Positions 47,999 through 58,641 of a stretch of DNA of 64,000 bases are shown here, in pieces. The translations under genes and the position numbers were made by a program. Below the pieces are notes generated by a model. That model ran no database searches and was not told the origin of the DNA. It was given only the letters and a program-made list of their open reading frames with translations. Numbering within the stretch: the first letter of the stretch is position 1; each line of letters starts with the position of its first letter. The DNA comes from Labia minor (Eukaryota > Arthropoda > Insecta > Dermaptera > Spongiphoridae): assembly GCA_963082975.1 (NCBI GenBank), contig OY720348.1, forward strand, positions 21,753,146 to 21,817,145, in the 5' to 3' direction.

Positions 47999-48571
47999 AG
48001 CTGGAGTGTCTCCACTGGACTATCCCGCAATTTGAATTGGATTAATGAACATATATTATATTTAAATTAAATTTAATTAATTATAAATTATAAATTAAAA
48101 TTAATAAATAATATTTATTAAACCAGCGCGTGCTTGGCTCTTTGTTGATGGCACCACGTCACGTGTTAGCGCGTGATTTGCAGTGTTAAAAAATTAATTC
48201 TGGTACTTTCAGAGATTCAATCAAGCTGAAATTTTATATATAGAAGTTTTATACAATTTTTAATCATGTGAAAAATTATCAAACATATTACTTTATTTTT
48301 ATGGTCACTTTAGAGGAAAAAAAATCAAAACGTTGTAGGTAATGACCCTCTTCCGGTTGAGATACATTTCTCAAAAGTTGACAGAAAACTACGAATTTTA
48401 AATAATGCCCATGTACCAAATCTCATAATTCTAGCTAAAACCGTTTTTGCGTAATCTTGTCTACATACATACACACACACATATACACACAGACAGACAT
48501 TTTTCTCAACCTTAGTGAAAATGATTCAGGAACCTTCAAAACGTATAAAAACATCAAAATCTCGTCATCGT
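47999..48571 (+). mobile_element. Family B element lacking its 3' hairpin (B5)
   Basis: 5' AGCTGGAGTGTCTCCACTGG is intact and the core and ACACACACATATACACACAG tract are present. The copy stops at AATCTCGTCATCGTAAAAA, short of the CTATCTC hairpin. Confidence 0.75.
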
Positions 48572-49216
48572 AAAAATACACTATTATAAAATCCTTCTAT
48601 AGTACCTAAATTTTAGAGATCAAAAAATGAATTTTTATCATTTTTAAACAAACATAACAGCCCTCTTTTAATAAAATCAAAAAAAAAAAACTTTAAATTA
48701 ATCACACGGGAGTCCCTTTGCTTCCGGTTATTTGATTATAATGAAAAAATTTATAACACATTGTAGTTGGTGCCCCTATTTTAAATATTAAATTACAACA
48801 TATAGTATGATTTATAAGTTTTTCTCTTGTCTGACTGAACACACACACACCACACACACCTTGGTTTTGGAGGAGGGTACTTTAGGTGTTATTTATTATC
48901 ATTGACACTATATACTATATACTTATAGAAGAAATATTAAAAAAATACTTTTGTTTTCCTTTCTAAATTGATTTTTATAATCAATTATAAATTTTTACAA
49001 TACAAGTATTGGAGGCCGCGATGTATTTATTTAAATTTAACCCTCAAAGTCCTCAAATTCCTTAATCTAATACCTTTACATACACATATATACTATATTA
49101 GTATATATATATATATATATATATATTGAAAATTATTTTAATTAATTGTATATAATATATATATACAATCTAATTCATTATTCAAATCTTAAAATCTTCT
49201 AAATTTTCTATGTATA

Positions 49217-49412
49217 CAGGGTGTCTCAAAAAAATGTTTATTTTATTTTATTATTTATGAGCAGTCAAAGGATTAGTACATTTTTAGCAAACAAGATTCT
49301 TTTATTCTTTAATTAGATCTTTTTTTCTGTAATTCAAGTCTTTAAACTTGTCTTTATGTTTATAAATAATGTTTTTATAGTCATTCAGTGTTCATTTTTT
49401 TGAGACACCCTG
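49217..49412. mobile_element. Mariner-type palindromic MITE, 196 bp
   Basis: Ends CAGGGTGTCTCAAAAAAATG and CATTTTTTTGAGACACCCTG are perfect inverted repeats of at least 20 bp, flanked by TA (49215-49216 and 49413-49414). No coding region. Confidence 0.9.
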
Positions 49413-49469
49413 TATTTTGATAAAATATACATAGAATATTATTGAAAAAGCTGATGAAAATATGAAAAA

Positions 49470-49570
49470 CGGTAAGATCCTCGTTGTAGAGTTGATCCAC
49501 AACGGAAGGCGGAAGGGAGCCAAACAGGTTGACCGATCCTCCCCCGAGGGGCTCTGACATTGTCAAGGCA
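49470..49570 (-). other. GC-rich segment with a coherent minus open frame
   Basis: On minus the frame reads MSEPLGGGSVNLFGSLPP, then SVVDQLYNEDLT. The balanced composition and the contrast with AT-rich flanks suggest a real exon or a domesticated fragment, but I do not recognise the family and see no good donor after it. On plus, ACG|GTAAGA lies at the left edge. Confidence 0.3.
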
Positions 49571-50097
49571 ATAAACAAGCAACCAAAAGAACAAAGAAGA
49601 TTTTTTATCTTTATAAAGGACATCAATAAAAATTGATTAAATTCATTCCCTTGATAATTTTATAATGATTTTTTCCCAATGAAAAAATTTGCATTGGGCA
49701 GTGAAATGAGGGAAAATTTTCCAATATCTAAAATGTTTATTTTCAAATAAGTACCCCTCCAAAAGCCCTACAACGTACCCTTAATTGGCTTTAAAAAAAA
49801 CGCACCATTCAAGCAGATGCTTAATTATTTTTAATGATATTCGATGAAATAACTAAATAAGAACTAATTTATGATATTCATCTATTTTATATTTATTGTT
49901 CTTTCATTCAATCAATAAATGATGAATTTAATTAAGGATTATAGATAAAAATAATAAAATACAATAAAAAATTCTTATATATATATATATAGTTCACAAA
50001 AAATAGGTAAGCCGGTTTCACGGGAGAAGAGGGGACTTTAGGAAATAAAGCTCCCTCCAAAATTAATTAATTAATTTATATATATATATATACATCT

Positions 50098-50770
50098 TTG
50101 TCTCTACGGAACTCGAAAGTTCTTGACCGCAGCAACCACACTTCTCCAAGTATCCCTATCCTGAGCACCAACCTTCCAATCCCTACACTCTCCTATCTCT
50201 CTCACGTCCCTTCCTACATTGGCCACGCACCGCGTCCTTGGTCTTCCAATCGGACGTTTCCCACTCGGTCTTCCCACCAATATATTTTTCTCCATTCTTT
50301 CCTCTCCCATTCTAGCCACGTGCTCTGCCCATCTCAGCCTTCTCGATTATATAACCCTAAGTATGTCTGGAGATGCATAGAGGTAATGCAATTCCTTGTT
50401 ATGTAGTCTCCGCAATTTCTTAGCGACTTCATCTTTCTTTAGTCCATAAATTCAGAGAAGAATCCTAATTTCAAATACTCTCGTCCCCCAAGATCATAGA
50501 CCACGCCTTACACTCATATAATACAACCGGCAAAATAATTGTTTTATAGATTTTAAATCTAACTGGAGATGCATAGAGGTCATGCAATTCCTAGTTATGC
50601 AGTCTCCGCCATTCTCCGGTGACATCAACTTTCTTTGGCCCATAAATGCTGGGAAGAATCGTATTCTCAAATACTCAAAATCTACTCTTGTCTCCTAAGG
50701 TCATAGACCATGCCTCACACCCATATAATACAACCTGCAAAATAATTGTTTTATATATTTTAATTTTTAT
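50098..50770 (-). pseudogene. LINE reverse-transcriptase 3' end, partly duplicated
   Basis: On minus the last part reads ARMGEERMEKNILVGRPSGK, RPIGRPRTRC, AQDRDTWRSVVAAVKNFRVP and stop, the C-terminal region of a common arthropod non-LTR retrotransposon. Upstream fragments give KTIILPVVLYECKAWSM, IYGPKKVDVTGEWRRLHN and ELHDLYASP with stops and frameshifts. The segment around 50350-50540 is repeated at 50550-50770 with divergence, so two copies of the same piece lie in tandem. Non-functional. Confidence 0.88.
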
Positions 50771-51322
50771 CCCCTTTGATAATAATTTTGACGCGATAAT
50801 ATATATAGATATATATAGATATATATCTATATATATTGTATTTTACTTTTTCAAGTGATTTTATAATATAAAATCATTAATTAATTATAAATTTCAACAA
50901 TAAACATTTTGTCTATCGTTATTTAATTTTATTTTCGTTATGAATTTTTTTATCGGGAGAATTGTAGGTTTTCTTGCATTCCAATTCTGTTTTATTTTAT
51001 TTTATTTTATTTTTTTTTTATTTCTTTCAAACAACATTTTGATGCTAAGTCATCTTTAGAAGAGCAATGACCAAACTTTATTTTTCAAAATTATTTTCTT
51101 ATTTATTTATAAGTATTAAATAAAAAAAAAATAGAAAATAAATTTTCTGCTGAACAAGAAGAATTATATATAGTTTATATATATTATAGTTTAAAGGATC
51201 TTTATATTCGTTATTCGTCATCACTCAGGTATATACGAGTATCATCAACTATTATCATCACTAAAATATTTTATTTTTATTTATTTATTTTTTTTGTTTT
51301 GTCTTGTCGAAATAAAAGATTG

Positions 51323-51325
<3 letters not shown>

Positions 51326-51379
<54 letters not shown>
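51326..51379. repeat. (TA)n microsatellite, longest in window
   Basis: About 27 TA units. The translated plus frame across it is low complexity and is not a gene. Confidence 0.95.
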
Positions 51380-51384
<5 letters not shown>

Positions 51385-51693
51385 CACCAAAAATAAGCTA
51401 TCAAATTATTTAATTTTCAATAAGAAAAGACTCATTCTAGTGTGGAAAGTTCAATGTACTGATCGGTTAGTTTTATTAAACATTTATTTTATTTTATTTA
51501 TTTTCTATTCATTCATATTGATACTTTGTTTGATAATTACATATATATTGAAATAGTAGGTTTAATAAAATAATTCAAATAATGAGGATGAATAATTTTT
51601 GAATTGAATTTTTCTACTGATACATAATAATAATTTTAAAATGATGTAAGGTAAATCTAGTGAATGTATTATTAATATTATCAATCTGTGAGG

Positions 51694-51762
51694 CTAATGA
51701 ACACGAAAGTTCTTAGTCTGAGTAACTACATCCTTCCAACTCTTCCTATCCTGAGCCTTCTA
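51694..51762 (-). pseudogene. LINE C-terminal fragment
   Basis: On minus, AQDRKSWKDVVTQTKNFRVH corresponds to AQDRDTWRSVVAAVKNFRVP of the 50.1-kb copy. A separate 5'-truncated insertion. Confidence 0.8.
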
Positions 51763-51985
51763 TAACAATTTCCCAACTTATTATAAATTCATACGATTTA
51801 AACAACAGCAAAATTCGATATTATGAGAGTTTAAGACATAATTACAATCATGCAAATTGAATTAACTTTAAACAAACAAATAAAATAAAATAAAATTTAT
51901 TTTAATAATTCAAAGAATAACCTAAACGGTAAAATAAATTCGATTCAGGGATAAGTATTTCAAAATAAATAAAATTTATGTTTTT

Positions 51986-52080
51986 ACTATCTCACCAGAG
52001 ATAGTATTGCGATCACGAAAATTATCGATGTCGAGATTTTGATGTTTTTATACGTTTTGAAGGTTCCTGAATCATTTTCT
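51986..52080 (-). mobile_element. Family B 3'-end fragment (B6)
   Basis: ACTATCTCACCAGAGATAGT, then ATTGCGATCACGAAAATT and GTTCCTGAATCATTTTC match the terminal 95 bp of family B. Confidence 0.75.
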
Positions 52081-52118
52081 TTTTAGATAAATTGTATTTT
52101 TTTTAAATATAGAATATG

Positions 52119-52841
52119 CATTGGCGAAGTGTGGGTTTCCGCCCACTCCCTCCCTAATTAAAGTGTACATAAATTTGTAGTTACGTTTAACGTACTAACT
52201 AACCAAAAAGTTTATAATAATAATATATTACATTTTATTTTAATTTGAAATCTATTAAGTCAATGTTTACTATTATTTTTATTAATTATATCAACTATTC
52301 TATTATACTAATAAATATTATTCCTATAAGAGTTATTAAAGAGACTTTTATTAATAAACCTATAATTGTATATTCACTTGAATAATGAAGCAAAGAGAAA
52401 TAAATGAATTGAAATATTGAATAGTGATACATTTTATTTTTATATTAATTTCTATTAAATCAATGTTTTTTTTAATTATATCAATATTATTTATATTCTT
52501 ATTAAACAAATTGTCATTGGTATCTATTTGAATTGTAAAAATAAACTGTAGTTTAAAATATGTATGCATAAATAGCTAATTGAGTATACATACAGTATGT
52601 ATAAATAGCCAATTGCGTATACATACTGTATTTATAAATAGCCACATCCTAAATTGAAAACGCTCCAAAAACTATAAACAAACAAAAAACTTTTTAGAAA
52701 ATATAATTTTTTTTATTATTTAATGTACAGATTACAGATAAAGCTGGCAAGAATAAAAATATAGATATTATTTATTGTGAAATTTTGCCACCCTCAAAAA
52801 GTGCCGTTTGGGCGGGCCGTTCCCACTACGTTACATCACTG
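52119..52841. mobile_element. hAT-like element, 723 bp, perfect 8-bp duplication
   Basis: The left end CATTGGCGAAGTGTGGGTTT and the right end, inverted, CAGTGATGTAACGTAGTGGG are loosely similar. The flanking octamer AGAATATG is perfect on both sides (52111-52118 and 52842-52849). The AT-rich interior includes an ACATACAGTATGTATAAATA block repeated twice (about 52585-52645). No transposase frame. Confidence 0.78.
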
Positions 52842-52849
52842 AGAATATG

Positions 52850-55140
52850 TATCATTTTAAAATGATAGGTGAATGGTAGTTTTTTAACCTTTCAAATATA
52901 TTGTATGTATTAAATACAAAAAGGAAATTAATTTTTTATTCTATCATTAATTTTCATTCATTCATAAGTTATATTATCTAAATAATACAATAATATATAT
53001 ATATATAGAGTGAAAATAGTGAAAATATAAAAATACTTACATTATATAAATTATATTATTGTATTTTTTAATGAATTTGAATATTGAATATTATTATATA
53101 TTATTATATATAATTATTATTTAAAGTGTATTGATACGTTTGCCACACTTTCACTTAATATTTCATTTAGAAATGAAAATAATTTATATTCTACAAATAA
53201 AATAATTTAATAGCAATCGTGACTAAATTAAAATATTATTTTATTATTAAACAAATTTAAGATCTAATAGATATATGAAATTTTCAAAAAAATTATTTTA
53301 TTTGTCAAAAAATTATATTAGTTAGGTATATTATTTTTATTTAAATTATTATATTTAGTACTATTATATTTTGTTTAAAAATTTAAAAAAATTAATGAGT
53401 AAAATATGTAGTAGAATTTATAAAAATTTAAGCATGGATTTAATTATTATTAACTACAATTGATACAAGTATTTAATATATTGACATTAATGTAAAAGTG
53501 AAGTTAAACTATATATATATATTAATTAAAAAAAATTATTATTATCTTCTTTTAATTTATATATTTATTTTTCTAAAAACAGTATAATGCTCTATCACCT
53601 GTTTATTGTTTTTTATTTCAAAGCTAAGGCTAATTTAATTTATATATTTTTCAAGTCGAAGTAGTTCTTTAATCTCAGGTGAAACGAGAGAGGTCGCAAG
53701 TTCCTACGATTTTTCCAATTTTCTTCATTATATTTACGCAGGATGGCGTTGTAGGTATTTTTCTATAAATGACGTAATGTCTATATATTGTCAGAAAGTC
53801 GTAACCTGCTTTTTCCTAGTGATTACAGAGCCTATCAGGCTGAAGCCCTCAAAGTGGATATGTCTTGAAAAGAAATCTCGGCCGTCAAATGACCACAGCT
53901 GGAAACTGTCAAAATGACAAGGTGACATTTAAGGTAACTATTCAATCTACTAGTCTATAGAAAAAATCATTGCAAATAATTGAAAAAAATAAAACATTTA
54001 ACAAAGCAACAGGATTCGGTGACTTCAATGCGCTAAAATTGGTTCCCTTTCTTCGAACTCTCATGTCTATTTATTTATTTTGTTTTTTTGATAACATACC
54101 AAACTAATAATTAATTTTAAAAACGAAAACATTATCAAATCCAATAGATTTTATTCACGACAGTTACACAGATTGGAATTTGCGAATCCCCCTCACTCCC
54201 CTTTTCTCCACGCCTACTTCATAGCACTAGTTAAGTTTTGCACAACGAACCGTTATCTTGTAGACTAAATTTTTTATCATTTCTATAAAAGTCATTTAAT
54301 CACTCAAATCATTTGTTTCTCTTTTGGATTTCTATGCAGTCTTAGTGAAAAGATGATGCGTTAAAAAAACCGATTTTTATTTTTATAAATTTGATCTTCA
54401 TAGAATTATATTAATAGATTATATATATATATATATATATACAAAGAATCATTGTTCAATGTTTATCTTTACTAAATTTCTTTTCCTGGTTTATTATTTC
54501 TTTTCATTTATTTAATCATTTTCTATTCATTTTTTAAACCGCTTACAAAAAATTTAATCAAACTCTTTCGTCCCATCCCCCCTCTTCATATTTTATTCAA
54601 ACCTATTATTCATTTTATACCTATTATAGAGATAATATGAATATCTTGAAGAATTCAATTCAGAATTATTTTCTTTAGTTCTCACATTTTTAAAAATATG
54701 CATATGTATAACTTATTCTGTATTAATGTTTATATTAAAGTGATCAAGGTACTATTTAACTAATTAATAACAAATATATTAATTATTATTATTATTTTAT
54801 TATTTTATACAGGAATATTCCATATTTTGCCAGTTAATAGTAATTATATCAATATTTTAAAAAATTTTATTTTATTAAAAATATATATATATGTTTTGCT
54901 TATTATAATGAATGGTTCCTGATCTCAAAGAATACAATTCTTTTCAAATGCAGATTTCTACAAAAGAAAAATTCGTTTGGCTGAGCGAGAATGCACACCT
55001 CATTATTACAAATATGTTTTTTATTTAGGTTAGTTTTTTTGTGTTTTCTTCATTGGTTATTGGAAATTAATTAATTTGTTTGAAAATCCTGATAAATCAA
55101 TTTATTATTCATTGATTTTTTTTTATTTTATTTCTAGCAG
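52850..55140. other. Upstream region of the 55.2-kb gene
   Basis: AT-rich with a less AT-rich patch at about 53680-53960 (AGGTGAAACGAGAGAGGTCG; CTATCAGGCTGAAGCCC) and a TA run near 54421-54440. An acceptor TTTCTAGCAG at 55131-55140 shows that a 5' untranslated exon lies upstream; its position was not found. Confidence 0.45.
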
Positions 55141-55170
55141 GAGTAATCGGTAATCGTTTGAAAATAACTG

Positions 55171-57231
55171 ATGGCTTCCGACCATGAAGAAGAGCAACCT
55201 ATTGATTTGAGTTCTAAACTACCAATTAAAGAAACAAAAGTGACAAAAGCTCTACCCCCACTGATTCCAATTCACGAAATACGCCGTAGATTCGAAGGTG
55301 GAATCTTACCTAAACGAGTTACTACCCATGGAGTGATTTTACCTGAGCAAATTGAAGGGTAAATAAATATACTTCCTCTAGATTTATTCACTTTTAAAAT
55401 TAAAAAGAATTTCTTTGAAATGGAAAAACATTAGCAAAAATACATCTATTGATGTAATATATTATTTTAACAGCAATGAATAATCATTTATATTTCATGG
55501 ATTTATTTTTTTTTATATTTTATATTTAATCATCTATTAGTAGTGCAAATGAATATTTTCTTTCTTCATCCCTCGGGAGTTATAAATTAAAATTAAATTT
55601 AAGCTAATTAAAATATATATCAAATGATATGAAATTAATTTTAATTGTTTATTGGTTCCTAGGTAAATATTTTTGTTTTATTCATCATTCATTTATCTGT
55701 ACAATCGCCAAAATAGGCATTCATATTTATATAGTAATATAATTTTGTTTATATGTAAATAACTATTTTATTTAGAGGAACTTATTTATTTATTTACTTA
55801 ATTGATTTATATGCACCAGAGAGATAGATGATCAAAACCCAAAAAGATGATATAAAGATATATAAAAAATAGATTAAATTTATAAAATGAACTTTACTCA
55901 ATTTATTATTATTTATTATTATTTACTATTAAATTATAAATTGTAATTCTTTCAGATCATCTAAACAATCCACTTGCCCGAAAATTATTAATCATGAATC
56001 ATGTAATTCGAATTCAATTTCTATTCCTGGAAAGAATTCAGATATCGATTTTCAAGAAGAGATCTCCTCCTTATCTGGACCTTTAGTTGATTCAGAAATA
56101 TCGAAATGGAAATATCCTGCTATTTATGATAAATTGATTGATCCATATTCAGTTTCAAAGGAGGAGAGAAATGTTGCATCTGAAAAGGTAAGAATAAGTC
56201 AATTCTCTATATTTAATATTATTTATTTCATAAGAAAAAGATATATTATTTCTTATAAAGAGTTAACGTATAATATTATTTGCTGTCAATTAAGTGCCAT
56301 TAAAAACCCTTAATTTTTGATAAAATGATTGCCATAATACAATATTTTTATAAATATTGGTACAATAAATAATTATATTAGAAAATAAAAATAATTAAGA
56401 AATATTTTTTATTTATTAGTAAATGGATAAAATTTGTAAATCTATAAAGAAAATAATTTATATACGAGTGCAATATTTAAACAAAATGTTGGTTTACATA
56501 AATCACTGGTTCCTAAACTTATTTGTCCTACCGCCCCTTTTACAGAATAAATATTACTCAGCACCACCTGGAAAATCATTTTTTTTATAAATTTTAATAG
56601 CCATTATACAGAAAGATATAATTATGTATTCATGTTTCTACCTTTTTTTGTAAAATTTATCAAGGAAAGATGTAAATTAGGAAAATTGTTGTTTGAAATT
56701 ATCAAACTATTCATTTAAACTCACAATAGAAAGGTAATATAATTTTCCCTAAATGCACTTGTGTACCCCCTGGACCACTTTAGCACCCACCTGGAGCCGG
56801 TAGTATCCGGTTTGGGAATCAGTGGTTTAAATGCTTAAGAATAAGAATTAAAATTAATCAATAAATAATTGATATTTTTAATTTTAATTAAAAAAACTAG
56901 TTTAAATTTTTTTGATTACTTAATAAAATCTCATAATGCAATTAATCATATATTTAGTTTTTATAATATTCTATTATCATTAATAAATATGTTATATGTG
57001 ATTTATTCTTATAAAATACTAATATTTTAGGAAGATAAATTTTCGATAGACGATGTTAGTCCGAGTTGTTCTATGAGTTCGGATACTTCTTCTGGGGATG
57101 AACCATTTAGGAAATCCCTTCGCCCTCTCACTGGTAAACATGTACGTCCAGGAACGGGAGCGAGGGCAGAGACCCTCCTTACTCTCAGACGAAAGATCCA
57201 ACAACGACAACAGAAAGGAGGTGTCATTTAA
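55171..57231 (+). CDS. Unknown protein with CtBP-type motif (three exons)
   Basis: A 206-residue protein I do not recognise. Exons: 55171-55358 (donor GG|GTAAAT), 55956-56187 (acceptor TTTCAG, donor AAG|GTAAGA) and 57031-57231 (acceptor TTTTAG, stop TAA). Reading frame is kept across all junctions. The N-terminus reads MASDHEEEQPIDLSSKLP; PIDLSSK fits the PxDLSxK motif bound by CtBP co-repressors. A likely conserved block follows (IPIHEIRRRFEGGILPKRV). The middle is acidic and serine-rich, then SKWKYPAIYDKLIDPYS, and the C-terminus is basic (LRPLTGKHVRPGTG, ETLLTLRRKIQQRQQ). There is no signal peptide, membrane segment or zinc finger. The start is the first ATG after the acceptor at 55140. 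Intron 2 carries a hAT-like MITE. A transcriptional cofactor role is only a guess from the motif. Confidence 0.8.
56504..56824. mobile_element. hAT-like MITE in intron 2, 321 bp
   Basis: Ends CACTGGTTCCTAAACTT and CGGTTTGGGAATCAGTG are imperfect inverted repeats, with ACCGCCCC and ACCCCCTGGACC blocks inside. The target duplication is degraded. Confidence 0.65.
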
Positions 57232-57271
57232 TAAACATTTATCCTATCGTTGCCAAAACACGTATTGTTTC

Positions 57272-57277
57272 AATAAA
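57272..57277 (+). terminator. Poly(A) signal AATAAA
   Basis: Forty bases after the stop codon of the three-exon gene; the only canonical hexamer close by. Confidence 0.6.
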
Positions 57278-57289
57278 TGATTCTATCAT

Positions 57290-58640
57290 TCACATTTATT
57301 TATTTTCTAAATATATTAGTGAATAGTAAAATTCTAATTTGTAAATTTAATGTTAATTATATATACATATAAAAATAAATATTTAAATTATAATTTTATT
57401 TATTATATTTTGAATATATATATTTATATTATTTCTTGGCTAATTATAAGAACAAAAAAAAAATCTCAGTAATTCAAAAAAATTTTAAAATTTAAAATGA
57501 AAACAATATTTTCATGAACATTTTTAATAATTTTTGTTATATATCACATTTTTAATATATATTTTTATGATTAATTCCATTAATTCACCAATAAAACATT
57601 TTCAAAAATATAATACTAATTATCCTTCTTTGTTAGAGATGGAAAGTTTCATTTATATTTAGGGATTTAATTTAAAAAGAAAATTCTTTTAATTATTTAT
57701 AGATTTTGACAATAAATTTCCTTCTAATAAAATAATTAACATCCTGTTATGAATCTATAAGCTAACATACATAATATTTTTAGGTCTTTATGCCCAAACA
57801 TGAAAATTATAATTAAAATATGAATAAGGTTTAATTTTAATAAATATAATTGTAACGTGTTCCTACCATTTCCTGTATTCAAAAAGTATTATAAACCTAT
57901 TTATTTTGTCTTTGATTTATATATTTACTGATAATTTATATTGCTATAAAAGAGGTCTATAATTTAAAATAAAGTTTTAATTTGCATTTTTTTAAAATAT
58001 TAAATGATTCATATCCCTAATATATGTAATAGAGTAATTGAATTTGTAGTCAAGAAAAATATGCAATGTAAATATAAATTGTAATATAATCTATAAAATC
58101 CCCGCTAATGAATATATTAATTTTGTATATAAAGTGATAAGTAATATTTTTGGAATATATCTATACAAATAGAAAAAAACAAGTGGCATTAATAAAAACA
58201 ACTAAAATATAGAGAAAATATCAATATTATATATATATATCATCTTTATGTATATTAATTATTTTTATTATCAATTTAAAGAATTAATTTTTATTTTTTC
58301 ATCATGCTAATAATATCATTTTTTTAAAAAAAATAAATTAAACAATTAATTGTTATTTGAATATGTGAATTTTTATACTTTTTATATATTTATTAAAAAC
58401 AAAATTTTAAATAATAATCTATTTAATATTGTTTGATTTTATTATTAAAAAAACTAATTTATTTATTTATTATTAGTAGGAGTCTTAATAAATAAAACAA
58501 AAAGCTTTATATAATATGATTATTTACAATTATTGATACAAATAATTAGTAATGTAATTTTCTAAAATATAAATAAAAAAAATGATTAGATATTTTTAAA
58601 AATTTGATAAAACAAAAATTTACTATATACTTAAATACAA
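57290..58640. other. Convergent intergenic AT-rich region
   Basis: Lies between the 3' ends of the unknown gene (+) and Artemis (-). Minus-strand AATAAATAAATAA near 58456-58470 could serve as the Artemis poly(A) signal. Nothing else recognised. Confidence 0.4.
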
Positions 58641-58641
58641 A

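Noticed and set aside
50098-50406. 102-codon plus frame rich in serine and proline
   Set aside because: Antisense of the LINE C-terminal domain, which is the recognisable reading.
51299-51556. 85-codon plus frame with YIYIYI run
   Set aside because: Translation of a TA microsatellite.
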